Origin: Bacteroidetes bacterium HGW-Bacteroidetes-17
GTDB lineage: Bacteria > Bacteroidota > Bacteroidia > Bacteroidales > GCA-2711565
Assembly (NCBI GenBank): GCA_002840985.1
Contig: PHDM01000025.1
Location: 1 to 32,925, forward strand
Length of the DNA stretch: 32,925 nucleotides
Reading direction: 5' to 3'
Part shown: positions 8,363 through 16,726 of the stretch, one piece after another
Position numbering within the stretch: the stretch's first letter is position 1
Layout: the number at the start of each line of letters is the position of its first letter
Program-made: the position numbers and the translations under genes
Notes under the pieces: model-generated
Told to the model about the DNA's origin: nothing
Database searches by the model: none
Seen by the model: only the letters and a program-made list of their open reading frames with translations

Positions 8363-8447
8363 TGACTCCTGACTCCTGTTTTCTGTATTCCAGATACCTT
8401 GCAGCTCTACTGCGGGGAGTTCATTCATAACTTATAACTCATTCTTA
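8363..8447. repeat. Degenerate heptamer arrays around a hairpin
   Basis: Two 7-nt period tracts flank a GCAG/CTGC hairpin (8401-8413). The first is TGACTCC, TGACTCC, TGTTTTC, TGTATTC (8363-8390). The second is TTCATTC, ATAACTT, ATAACTC, ATTCTTA (8420-8447). The second ends three bases before the stop codon of the convergent ABC-ATPase gene. They form most of the otherwise empty gap between the YdeI-like gene and that gene. Confidence 0.6.
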
Positions 8448-8449
8448 TT

Positions 8450-10174
8450 TTAAAACTTTGCTTTCGGAATAGCATCTATTAATTTTTGGGTGTATTCAGT
8501 TTGGGGATGATTGTAAATTCGATCGGTCGTGTCAATTTCCAGTATTTTTCCATCTTTCATCACGGCCATTCGGTCCGACATGTATTTTACAACTGACAAA
8601 TCGTGCGAAATAAAAATATAAGTCAAATTGAAATCATGTTTTAAATCGTTCAACAGATTTAATATTTGTGCCTGAATGGAAACATCCAGGGCGGAAACCG
8701 ATTCGTCGCAAATAATAAATTCAGGATTTAGACCCAGGGCGCGGGCAATACAAATTCGTTGACGCTGACCCCCTGATAATTCGTGCGGATAACGATAAAA
8801 ATATTCATTGCTGAGCCCTGTTTTCTCGAGCAGATCCATTGCTTTTTCTTTACGATCCTTTTCGTTTGGAAATATTGAATGAACCTTCATCGGCTCCATG
8901 ATTGCCTCCCCAACCATCTTGCGTGGATTCAAAGATGAATAAGGATCCTGAAAAATAATCTGCATTTTCTTGCGAATGATGCGCAACTGCTCCGCGTTCA
9001 TTTTGTTTAAATCTTGTCCATTAAAAATTACATTTCCTGCTGTTGCCCGGGTTAAATGAAGAATGGTTCTTCCCAAACTTGTTTTTCCACATCCCGACTC
9101 ACCAACCAGTCCCAAAGTTTCTCCCGGATAAACTTTAAAACTTAGATCATCGACAGCTTTTACCCACGATTTAGCTTTTCCAAAAAAGCTACTATTCAGG
9201 GGGAAGTATGTTTTTAGGTTAACAATTTCCAATACCGGATTTTCTGAATCCGATTTTTTGACTTCCGATTTTTCCTGCAACCTGAGCTTCGCGATAAATT
9301 GAGCTATCGTTTGATCTTGATCTGAATCAACAAAATCGGCAATGGTAGGAAGACGTTTTAGTGTTATATCTGTGGGTGGCCTGCAAGCAATCAAACCACG
9401 GGTATAAGGATGCTGGGGATTTGTAAACAAATCTTTCACCTTTCCCTCTTCAACAATTTTTCCCCGGTACATGACCAGAACCCGATCAGCAATTTCAGCA
9501 ACAACACCCAAATCGTGCGTGATGAAAATGATGCTCATTCCATATTTTTGCTGAAGTGATTTTAACAAATCCAATATTGATTTCTGAACCGTAACATCAA
9601 GTGCGGTTGTTGGCTCATCGGCGATCAGAATATCAGGGTTGCATGAAATGGCCATGGCAATCATTACCCGCTGTTTTTGACCGCCTGAAATTTGATGCGG
9701 ATAAGCGTCGTAAATGCTTTCCGGTCGGGGAAGCTTCACTTCTTTAAAAAGTTCAAGCGTTCGTTTTTTTGCTGTTTTTTTATTTAAGTTTTTGTGAATA
9801 ATCAATGCTTCAGAAATCTGTGTTCCACAACTGTAAACCGGATTTAAAGATGTCATAGGTTCCTGAAATATCATGCCAATTCTGTTTCCGCGGTATTTCT
9901 GAAGTTCCTGTTCCGTTAATCCAAGTAAATCCAGATCGTTCTCTTTATCATGAAAAATAATTTTTCCGGAAGAAAATTTGCCGGGTGGACAAGCTATCAG
10001 CTTCATTATCGACAAAGCTGTGACAGATTTTCCCGATCCCGATTCTCCAACAATTCCTAAAGTTTCGCCCTGGTTAAGATGGAATGAAATATTGGAAACT
10101 GCTTCAATATCGCCACCTTTCATTTGAAATGAAACCAATAATTTTTCGACGCTAAGCAAGGGATTTGTTGGCAT
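8450..10174 (-). CDS. Oligopeptide/dipeptide ABC transporter, duplicated ATP-binding protein
   Basis: A 574-residue fusion of two DppD/DppF-type ATPases (YejF/GsiA arrangement) that would power import of peptides or similar solutes at the inner membrane. Half 1 has Walker A GESGSGKS (about 43-50), signature SGGQKQR, and Walker B ILIADEPTTALD. Half 2 has Walker A GESGCGKT (about 356), signature SGGQRQR, and Walker B FIICDESVSALD. Each half carries the OPP C-terminal extension (HPYTRGLIACRPP; HPQTEYTQKLIDAIPKA). Permease and binding-protein genes are not adjacent. The ATG at 10174 is preferred to an in-frame TTG at 10180. A partial copy of its 3' end lies at 6209-6241, and a heptamer array abuts its stop. 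Confidence 0.93.
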   Translation of the reverse strand: MPTNPLLSVEKLLVSFQMKGGDIEAVSNISFHLNQGETLGIVGESGSGKSVTALSIMKLIACPPGKFSSGKIIFHDKENDLDLLGLTEQELQKYRGNRIGMIFQEPMTSLNPVYSCGTQISEALIIHKNLNKKTAKKRTLELFKEVKLPRPESIYDAYPHQISGGQKQRVMIAMAISCNPDILIADEPTTALDVTVQKSILDLLKSLQQKYGMSIIFITHDLGVVAEIADRVLVMYRGKIVEEGKVKDLFTNPQHPYTRGLIACRPPTDITLKRLPTIADFVDSDQDQTIAQFIAKLRLQEKSEVKKSDSENPVLEIVNLKTYFPLNSSFFGKAKSWVKAVDDLSFKVYPGETLGLVGESGCGKTSLGRTILHLTRATAGNVIFNGQDLNKMNAEQLRIIRKKMQIIFQDPYSSLNPRKMVGEAIMEPMKVHSIFPNEKDRKEKAMDLLEKTGLSNEYFYRYPHELSGGQRQRICIARALGLNPEFIICDESVSALDVSIQAQILNLLNDLKHDFNLTYIFISHDLSVVKYMSDRMAVMKDGKILEIDTTDRIYNHPQTEYTQKLIDAIPKAKF

Positions 10175-10195
10175 AATCAAAATTGTTTTTCACAG

Positions 10196-10437
10196 TAATT
10201 CTCCGAAACTCTGCTTCGGGGTTTCCCCATATTCTCTCCTAATTTAGGGGAGATGTCAGTCGAAAGACTGACAGAGGGGTAAAATAAAAAAATTCTTTTT
10301 CGGTATTCAACAGAAATAAAGTTAGCAAAACCTGCCTGCCGACAGCTTGCCGGACTGACAGGCCCGCCTAAACGGTCGGGCAGGTAAGGCAAGTGCTACT
10401 TGACTTTATCGCGGAGATCATCAACTTTAAGAATTTT
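10196..10437 (-). repeat. Mosaic hairpin repeat, copy 2 (inverted relative to copy 1)
   Basis: This copy fills the gap between the ABC-ATPase start and comF. It shares with copy 1 the exact 17-base end (TCAACTTTAAGAATTTT at 10421-10437), a TTTYGCYAACTTTA-type block, the CCCCTCTGTCAGTC hairpin with its GACTGAC partner (10255-10272), a CCCCT/AGGGG-like module and a terminal CGAA/TTCGGGG hairpin next to GAATT. The module near the 17-base end differs: a long CCTGCC-rich hairpin cluster (10331-10400) replaces copy 1's CCCCGTGGC stem. Spurious short reading frames across it are not genes. Confidence 0.8.
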
Positions 10438-10503
10438 TTTATTCAAAAATAGGTTTTTAATCCTGTACTTTTTTAAAATGATGGTATAAATGAAAAAGAT
10501 GCG

Positions 10504-11193
10504 ATGAAATTTTTTCAAGATTTTCTGTCACTACTTTATCCTGAAGTATGTCCTATATGCGGAAATGCATTACTTGTTGGAGAAAAAATATTGTGTACAA
10601 TCTGTTTTTATAAATTACCAAAAACCAATTATCATTTAGATGCAAACAACCCGGTACATGAACTGTTTTCCGGTAGGGTCAACATATCCCATGCAGCTAC
10701 TTTTTTAAGGTTTAGCAAAGGTGGAATGGTGCAACGACTCATCCATGAATTTAAATATAAAAACAAAAGGGAAATTGGGTTTTTTCTTGGGGAGCTTTAT
10801 GCCAATGAGCTCATGCATACAGATTGGATAAAATCAATCGATTACCTTATCCCCATTCCATTGCACCCTTTAAAATTAAAAAAACGAGGGTTCAATCAAA
10901 GTGAAGTTTTTGCCAACGGAATTTCTAATATTCTTAATATACCGGTTAGAAATGACCTGTTGAGCAGGATCAAATTTTCGGAAACCCAAACCAAAAAAAG
11001 TAAATATAAAAGATGGGAAAATGTGAAGGATATTTTTGAAGCTCCAAATTCCACGGCTCTTGCAAATAGACATATTTTATTGGTTGATGATGTGATTACA
11101 ACGGGTGCCACCATCGAAGCGGCCTCCCAACATTTGTTGCAAATAGAAAATGTAAAGCTTAATGTTGCTGCGTTGGCTTTTGCAGCAATTTAA
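10504..11193 (+). CDS. ComF family amidophosphoribosyltransferase-like protein
   Basis: A 229-residue protein with an N-terminal zinc-binding four-cysteine motif (C16-x2-C19, C31-x2-C34) and a C-terminal phosphoribosyltransferase domain. The PRPP-binding loop HILLVDDVITTGAT lies around residues 190-205. The central IPIPLHPLKLKKRGFNQSE is the hallmark of ComF. In competent bacteria ComF helps take up single-stranded DNA; in others its role is less clear. It is a stand-alone gene. Its stop overlaps by four bases the stop of the convergent lamin-tail gene, so the two transcripts must run into each other. Confidence 0.92.
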   Translation: MKFFQDFLSLLYPEVCPICGNALLVGEKILCTICFYKLPKTNYHLDANNPVHELFSGRVNISHAATFLRFSKGGMVQRLIHEFKYKNKREIGFFLGELYANELMHTDWIKSIDYLIPIPLHPLKLKKRGFNQSEVFANGISNILNIPVRNDLLSRIKFSETQTKKSKYKRWENVKDIFEAPNSTALANRHILLVDDVITTGATIEAASQHLLQIENVKLNVAALAFAAI

Positions 11194-13823
11194 AATCTTT
11201 CACCCAATACGGCAGTTTGTTTATAATGTTTAATATTTCCGTTCAAATCAAAAAGTTCAACAAATACAATATAAATTCCACGTGGCATTTTTTCCGAATT
11301 TTCATCAGAGCCGTTCCAAAAAAAGGCACCTTGAGTTCCTAATAGTTCATTGTTAACGAGCTGCTTGACTTTAATGCCTTCCGCACTGAAAATAATCACG
11401 TTGGCAGTGTAACCGGCCTTTTCCAACTGATATTCAATTTTAAGCAAATCGTCACGACCATCATTATCGGGGGTGAAAACATGGGGCGAAACAATAATGG
11501 GTGTTTCGGCATTTTCAAAAGTTAAGAATTGAGAATTTTGATAAGCCGGGGTTCCGAAACCAACAGCAAATGATGCAGAATGCCAATTGGATTTCACAAG
11601 CCCGGGAAGATTGAAATGAAGCTTTTCAAGCGAAACCCCTTCGGTATAGTTTAACATGGGGGAATGCATTTCTTCATCGTATGTGGCCCGATCTATATAA
11701 ACGCCCTTTTGATTTATGATCCCAATTGTTCCACCATCATCAACAAGCCTTGGCATTTCGGCTACCGCGATAAAATTTTCGGGGTTCGGGGTATTATATT
11801 GTTCAAGCACCTTTTCAGGTGATCGTGTAAGTATAAAATAAGTTGAAGGATTCATTAATCGTGAATGATCCAAAACCCTCTTGCAGGCAGTATCTGACGG
11901 TTGTGGGAATGCCTTTTCTTCAATTAAGCAAATTCCCAAATCAGCGATATTCAATATTTTTTCGGAACGGTTATAAATTTCGATGTATTCTTCACCATTA
12001 TTCAGAGGCTGGTACAATATTTCATTGATGACGATATCATTCGTTTCAATTTCATCCGGAATCCCAAAGGTGAAAAAATGATCATTTTCTAAATTTAAGC
12101 CGAGGCAATTTTGTAATAGGGATGATATTTTTAATGTGTAAAAATTGTTTTTTGAAAATCTTTCAGAAAAAATAAGCTGAATTAATTTATGATTTGGATC
12201 TTCAATTATACTCCGAACCGGGTTTTTACCACTTTCAATAATTTTAAAATGACGGGGATTTTCGATGGATTCGCCATCCATGGTGTTTGCGAAAATCAGT
12301 TGAAGGGTAGTATCATTGATAACTTCGAATGACACAATTCCAGGTTCAGGCTTATAATTTTCCGAAATTGAATTTTGACTCCCAGGACTTCCCCCCAAAG
12401 TGTTACTTGAATAAGTCCAATTGTCAACTCCCAGGCATGTGCTGCTATAATCTTTCTGTTCTATTGACCATCCTCCGTTTTCCTTTTCATCGTTCTTAAA
12501 GTCGGTTTTTTGGTAGTTGAATGAACAAATGAGCGAGCCTTTATGATTTATAAGTGAAAGATTTGATCCTGCATTTGGTAATAAAAAACTTGAAAAAGAA
12601 TAAACCGGTCCAAAATCAGAAAGTACATCTTTCGCTGAATGGTTGCAGAGGATGAGATAGCCATGGCCAGGTAAAATACAATTCTCAAATTTTTGGGTTT
12701 TATCATTGATTTGAAAGGCCCATCCATTCAGATCAATTTCGAAAGCGGTTGTGTTAAAAAGTTCAATGTATTCAAATTCGGGTAACTCAACAGAAGGAGC
12801 GGGATCATCCATTATTTCGTTGATCACAACGTCAAGCGGCGCCGCTTCAAAATATAAAAAGTTTAAAGTGGTATCTTCCATCTGGTTATATGAAGTATCG
12901 GAGATATTTTTTACGGTGAGAATATGCATTTTCCCATTTTCAAAAGGATGTTCGAAATGAAGGGTAGTTTTCGTATTATTTTCTGATAATTCAATAGTTT
13001 CAGGGTTTCCAACTTCATTGTTAACAAGAAAATTTAAAGCATCTAAACCACTTTCTTCAGAAATGTGCTCGGAAAAAGTGAGCTCGAGTTCTGTATTTGT
13101 ACTACAATTGAAATCTAATATTTGGGGAGCAATACTGTCAATCGGAACCGGATCATTCAATGAAACGATAAAGATATCGTCAAAATAAAATTTTTCGGAA
13201 TTACTACTGGTGTAAGTACAGTTAATCCCAAAAAAATCAGAGGTCATGATTTCGTTATCAAAACCCGAGGCTTCAGGAATAAACCCCTTTTCTTGCAACT
13301 GATCTGTGTAGATTTCCCAACTTCCATCAACTTTATGTTGAACTTTTACCTTCATTTCAAACGATTTTGAAATTGCCCCCTCAACACCCCGGCAAATTGA
13401 AGTCAGTTCTTGTCTGTTTTGCCTGAAAAGTTCAATGGCATCATTGGAGCCCGATTCTCCAAATTGCAGGAAATACCCATTCAAATCCCCTCTTAAATTT
13501 GCATTATCGGAGGCCAGATAAATCCGGGCATTGTTATTTGCTGATGGACTAAAGGACAGGCGTATATAAAATTGCCATTCACAATTTTCCGAACAAATAT
13601 TACTGGAATAAAGTACAGAAGTACCGGCCTCGATTGCTTTAAGTTGCAATCTGCCATTTTCATTGATCATAAATTGGTTAATATCACCAAACCATTCCGG
13701 ATTGTGCATAAAATCTCCGTCAGTGAAATCTTCGGAAATTTGGGCAAAAATAAAAAGTGGGGAGCAAATCACTGTTAATAGCAGGAATAGCCTTTTAAGG
13801 CTTGTCCTTATTGTGTTTGCCAT
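11190..13823 (-). CDS. Secreted lamin-tail domain protein with gliding/CHU-like C-terminus
   Basis: An 877-residue exported protein. Residues 1-27 form a signal peptide (SLKRLFLLLTVICSPLFIF, then AQ). Residues about 30-220 resemble a laminin-G/concanavalin-like beta-sandwich. Two lamin-tail-like domains begin at VVINEIMDDP (about 331) and IVINEILYQP (about 596), each with the typical EYIE(L/I)(F/Y)N core, separated by Ig-like blocks with TLQLIF and LELTFS strands. The last about 100 residues (VFTPDNDGRDD, FFWNGSDE, MPRGIYIVFVELFD) look like the FlgD-like/CHU C-terminal domain common on Bacteroidota cell-surface proteins. That domain suggests outer-membrane or extracellular placement, possibly through type IX secretion. 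Its precise role is unknown; adhesion or envelope structure is plausible. It is divergent from ribF. Confidence 0.85.
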   Translation of the reverse strand: MANTIRTSLKRLFLLLTVICSPLFIFAQISEDFTDGDFMHNPEWFGDINQFMINENGRLQLKAIEAGTSVLYSSNICSENCEWQFYIRLSFSPSANNNARIYLASDNANLRGDLNGYFLQFGESGSNDAIELFRQNRQELTSICRGVEGAISKSFEMKVKVQHKVDGSWEIYTDQLQEKGFIPEASGFDNEIMTSDFFGINCTYTSSNSEKFYFDDIFIVSLNDPVPIDSIAPQILDFNCSTNTELELTFSEHISEESGLDALNFLVNNEVGNPETIELSENNTKTTLHFEHPFENGKMHILTVKNISDTSYNQMEDTTLNFLYFEAAPLDVVINEIMDDPAPSVELPEFEYIELFNTTAFEIDLNGWAFQINDKTQKFENCILPGHGYLILCNHSAKDVLSDFGPVYSFSSFLLPNAGSNLSLINHKGSLICSFNYQKTDFKNDEKENGGWSIEQKDYSSTCLGVDNWTYSSNTLGGSPGSQNSISENYKPEPGIVSFEVINDTTLQLIFANTMDGESIENPRHFKIIESGKNPVRSIIEDPNHKLIQLIFSERFSKNNFYTLKISSLLQNCLGLNLENDHFFTFGIPDEIETNDIVINEILYQPLNNGEEYIEIYNRSEKILNIADLGICLIEEKAFPQPSDTACKRVLDHSRLMNPSTYFILTRSPEKVLEQYNTPNPENFIAVAEMPRLVDDGGTIGIINQKGVYIDRATYDEEMHSPMLNYTEGVSLEKLHFNLPGLVKSNWHSASFAVGFGTPAYQNSQFLTFENAETPIIVSPHVFTPDNDGRDDLLKIEYQLEKAGYTANVIIFSAEGIKVKQLVNNELLGTQGAFFWNGSDENSEKMPRGIYIVFVELFDLNGNIKHYKQTAVLGERF

Positions 13824-13866
13824 AATAAAAATTACATGATTTTCTTAAATAACAGGTTAAATATAG

Positions 13867-13874
13867 TATTTTTG
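13867..13874 (+). promoter_or_regulatory. Putative -7 element for ribF
   Basis: TATTTTTG fits TAnnTTTG and lies 71 bases before the GTG start of ribF. No TTTG was found at the -33 spacing. Confidence 0.4.
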
Positions 13875-13945
13875 CCAAAAAAAATCAATCTTTTGAAATG
13901 ATTTTTTATGTGAAAAGAGTGTTGATTTAAAGGAAATTAACTGGC

Positions 13946-14872
13946 GTGAAAATATATAACCATATAGACGAATTCAGGGATGTTAAAAATCCGATAGTAA
14001 CGATTGGAACTTTTGACGGGGTGCATCTTGGACATCAAAAAATCTTCGAGTTGATGAAGATTAACGCGGAAAAATATGATGGTGAAACAGTAGTAATTAC
14101 TTTTTATCCCCATCCCCGACTAGTCTTGCATTCTGACAGCAAAGATCTTAAGTTTATCAATACCCAAAAACGAAAAGTAGAACTGCTTGAACTTGCAGGA
14201 GTAGATCATTTAATCATTGTTAATTTTACCCGTGAGTTTTCAAGACTAAATTCAGCTACATTCATCAGAGAATATCTTGTTGATAAAATTAAAACCAAAA
14301 AATTAATCATAGGTTACGACCATCATTTCGGGAAAAATCGTCTTGGTGATTTTTCGACGCTTTATGATTTGGGTCACAAACATGGATTTGAAGTTGAAAA
14401 ACTCGCTGCACAAAATGTAGAGAATATTGCCATCAGCTCAACAAAAATCCGTAGGGCACTTAATGAAGGGAAAATTAAAATTGCCAACGCTTTACTTGGA
14501 TACGATTATTCAATTACAGGAACAGTAGTCCGGGGGCAAAAAATTGGTCGGACCATTGGATTCCCTACTGCAAATATTGAATTAGAAGATGAGTACAAAC
14601 TGGTAACGGCCAATGGTGTGTATGCATGTAAGGTGGCGCATGATGGAAAAATTTACAAAGGAATGGGAAACATTGGCTTGAGGCCTACTGTTATGCACAG
14701 TGAATTGACCATTGAGGTAAATATTTTTGATTTTGACAAAGAAATTTATGATGAAAGCATCACGATCTATTTTATCGACAGGATTAGGGATGAGATAAAA
14801 TTTGATAATCTGGCCGGGCTTAGAAACCAGCTTCAGTTAGATAAGATTACTGTTTTAGGAATATTAAAATAA
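13946..14872 (+). CDS. ribF: Bifunctional riboflavin kinase / FAD synthetase
   Basis: A 308-residue cytoplasmic enzyme converting riboflavin to FMN and then FAD. The N-terminal FAD-synthetase half has the nucleotidyltransferase motif TIGTFDGVHLGHQ (residues 19-31) and GYDHHFGKNRLGD, ending with SSTKIRRAL. The C-terminal riboflavin-kinase half has GTVVRGQKIGRTIGFPTANI and the GMGNIGLRPT motif. The length is typical. The start is GTG at 13946, preceded by an AAGGAAA-like site at 13930-13936; no in-frame ATG gives a better N-terminus. The RNase H gene begins seven bases after its stop, so they are probably one operon. Confidence 0.96.
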   Translation: MKIYNHIDEFRDVKNPIVTIGTFDGVHLGHQKIFELMKINAEKYDGETVVITFYPHPRLVLHSDSKDLKFINTQKRKVELLELAGVDHLIIVNFTREFSRLNSATFIREYLVDKIKTKKLIIGYDHHFGKNRLGDFSTLYDLGHKHGFEVEKLAAQNVENIAISSTKIRRALNEGKIKIANALLGYDYSITGTVVRGQKIGRTIGFPTANIELEDEYKLVTANGVYACKVAHDGKIYKGMGNIGLRPTVMHSELTIEVNIFDFDKEIYDESITIYFIDRIRDEIKFDNLAGLRNQLQLDKITVLGILK

Positions 14873-14879
14873 AACTGTA

Positions 14880-15500
14880 ATGCCAAAAAAAAAGTATTAT
14901 GTAGTGTGGAAAGGCAAAAAGCCAGGCATTTACGAGCATTGGGACGATTGTAAAATGCAAATCGAAAATTTCACCGGAGCACTATATAAGTCCTTCGAAA
15001 GTGAAACCAATGCCATAAGGGCTTTTGCAAGCAAACCCAGCTTATACATCGGGAAAGCCAATGCCGGCACAAAATCAAAAAAGACTTCAAAAAAACCTTT
15101 GATGAATACGATTTCGGTAGATGCCGCATGTAGTGGCAATCCTGGAAAATTAGAGTATCAAGGTGTTGAAACTGCAAGCGGAAAATTATTATTTCATCTT
15201 GGACCCTTTGAAGAAGGAACAGTTAACCTGGGTGAGTTTTTGGCTATTATTCATGGGTTGGCATTCTTAAAAAAAAGAAATCTTGATATTCCGATTTACA
15301 CCGATTCGGTGACTGCCATGAAATGGGTAAGGGATAAAAAAATTAAAACAAATCTGGAAAGAAATACAATCACAGAACCATTATTTGAAATGGTTGATCG
15401 TGGCATTTTATGGCTTAAAAACAATGAATACCCAAATCCCATCTTAAAATGGGAAACAGATTCGTGGGGTGAAATCCCAGCCGATTTTGGAAGGAAATAA
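14880..15500 (+). CDS. rnhA: Ribonuclease H1 with viroplasmin domain
   Basis: A 206-residue enzyme that cleaves RNA in RNA-DNA hybrids. The N-terminal viroplasmin domain (residues 4-50, YYVVWKGKKPGIYEHWDDC ... YKSF) binds hybrids. A lysine-rich linker leads to the RNase H domain, with catalytic acids visible as D81 (SVDAACSGNPG), E119 (LGEFLAI), D142 (YTDSVTAM) and D202 (IPADFGRK). This Bacteroidota-type RNase H is shorter in its middle than the E. coli enzyme, but all four acids are present. It follows ribF by seven bases and ends at a strong bidirectional terminator. Confidence 0.93.
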   Translation: MPKKKYYVVWKGKKPGIYEHWDDCKMQIENFTGALYKSFESETNAIRAFASKPSLYIGKANAGTKSKKTSKKPLMNTISVDAACSGNPGKLEYQGVETASGKLLFHLGPFEEGTVNLGEFLAIIHGLAFLKKRNLDIPIYTDSVTAMKWVRDKKIKTNLERNTITEPLFEMVDRGILWLKNNEYPNPILKWETDSWGEIPADFGRK

Positions 15501-15534
15501 TTGAAACGTTTTGTTACAAATCAAAATAATAAAT

Positions 15535-15564
15535 AAAAAGGCCGTGAAATTTCACGGCCTTTTT
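15535..15564. terminator. Bidirectional intrinsic terminator
   Basis: A stem of GGCCGTGAAA pairing with TTTCACGGCC (15540-15559), flanked by A5 on the left and T5 on the right. It serves both rnhA on the plus strand and the convergent coiled-coil membrane protein gene on the minus strand. Confidence 0.92.
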
Positions 15565-15582
15565 AAAATTAAATTACATTTC

Positions 15583-16491
15583 TTATTTCAGTATAAATGA
15601 AGTTTGGCCGATTACTGAATTTCCATGGTAAATATCAACCTGATATGCTCCGGCGGCAAGTTCTTGCTCATCAACTTTATCCCAGTAACAACAAACATCG
15701 GTTGTTTGATTTTCGTAATTTACAACCGTCTTGATCGAGTATTGTAGCTTTTCTCCATTATAATCAAATGCATATGAGTCGCCCATATCAGGGGTTAAAA
15801 TAGCATTATCTGGCTGAGCGATACGAATATAGATATCACAATTGCCGGCTTGTATAAGTGCATTTTCAGCAAGAGTAAAACAAACTTTGATTTTATCTAC
15901 CCTTTTTGATTTATCAGTTATAACCTCTTTTCCGCTTGATTTAGCCCTGATACCAAGTGCTGAAACCTCATAGGTTTTATGAATGGTTGCGATCTCTACT
16001 TTTTCGGTTAGCTGATTTTTGATCACTGTTAATTCAGAAGTCTTTTGTTGCTCTGCTCCTAATTGACCTTTCACCTCAGTATTTTCATTGATCAAATTTT
16101 GATTCTGTAACTTTAAGTCTTCAATTTTTGCCTCATAACCTTTGGCAACTTCCTGAAGAGCAGTAAGCTGTTTTTTGATGTTAAAATAACTCCATTTGTA
16201 TTTTAATCCTTCTTCAATTTGTTTGGCATTCTCCTGAATAAGAAGATCTTTTTCACTTAATGTGGCAGAAAGCGTTTCGTTTTCAGCTTTTAATTGATTG
16301 TGTTGGGTCATAAGTTGATCAAGCTCAGCCTTAAGTTCTAACCTTAAGTTTTCTTTTTCTACCAAAAGGCCGTTTAATTCTTTTTTGGTACTCAACGACC
16401 AGAAAATTAATGCGGCAATGGCAACAGCAAAAACGATCGTTAATACTTTAAACACCATTCCGCTTTTTTGATTTTCAGTTTGTGGACTCAT
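15583..16491 (-). CDS. Membrane-anchored coiled-coil protein, unknown function
   Basis: A 302-residue protein. Residues 12-32 form one membrane helix (MVFKVLTIVFAVAIAALIFW) after a short polar N-terminus, predicting a signal anchor. Residues 36-170 form a long heptad-rich coiled coil heavy in L, E, K and Q. The C-terminal 130 residues form a beta-rich domain with paired cysteines (CFTLAEN, AGNCDIYIR, DVCCYWDK) that looks like an Ig-like or receptor-type sandwich. I do not recognise a named family. The topology suggests a periplasmic sensor or structural spacer. It is a single gene with its own terminator. The 235-bp region upstream has no gene apart from the C69 peptidase terminator. Confidence 0.75.
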   Translation of the reverse strand: MSPQTENQKSGMVFKVLTIVFAVAIAALIFWSLSTKKELNGLLVEKENLRLELKAELDQLMTQHNQLKAENETLSATLSEKDLLIQENAKQIEEGLKYKWSYFNIKKQLTALQEVAKGYEAKIEDLKLQNQNLINENTEVKGQLGAEQQKTSELTVIKNQLTEKVEIATIHKTYEVSALGIRAKSSGKEVITDKSKRVDKIKVCFTLAENALIQAGNCDIYIRIAQPDNAILTPDMGDSYAFDYNGEKLQYSIKTVVNYENQTTDVCCYWDKVDEQELAAGAYQVDIYHGNSVIGQTSFILK

Positions 16492-16674
16492 AATTATTGG
16501 TTTTCAATTTATATAATTAGTTTAATTTGGATTCTTACAAATATTTTTGAAATATAGATGCCTGAAAGGCAAATATAATAAAAAAACGGAATTTTTACCA
16601 TTCAAAGGAGATAAAATACCCATCAACAATCCATTTAAAAGGATTATCGCTGATAAATCGTTTATTGGAAATTT

Positions 16675-16706
16675 AAAAAAGGAGCCAATTTTTTAGCTCC
16701 TTTTTT
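16675..16706 (-). terminator. Intrinsic terminator of the C69 peptidase gene
   Basis: GGAGC (16681-16685) pairs with GCTCC (16696-16700), flanked by A6 and T6. It lies 20 bases after the stop codon of the minus-strand peptidase gene, giving a U-tract in that direction. Confidence 0.85.
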
Positions 16707-16726
16707 AATAATTTTAGTGCTGTTTA

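Noticed and set aside
10177..10392. 71-residue reading frame upstream of the ABC-ATPase gene
   Set aside because: It lies entirely across the mosaic hairpin repeat; its residues come from the palindromic modules and no protein pattern is seen.
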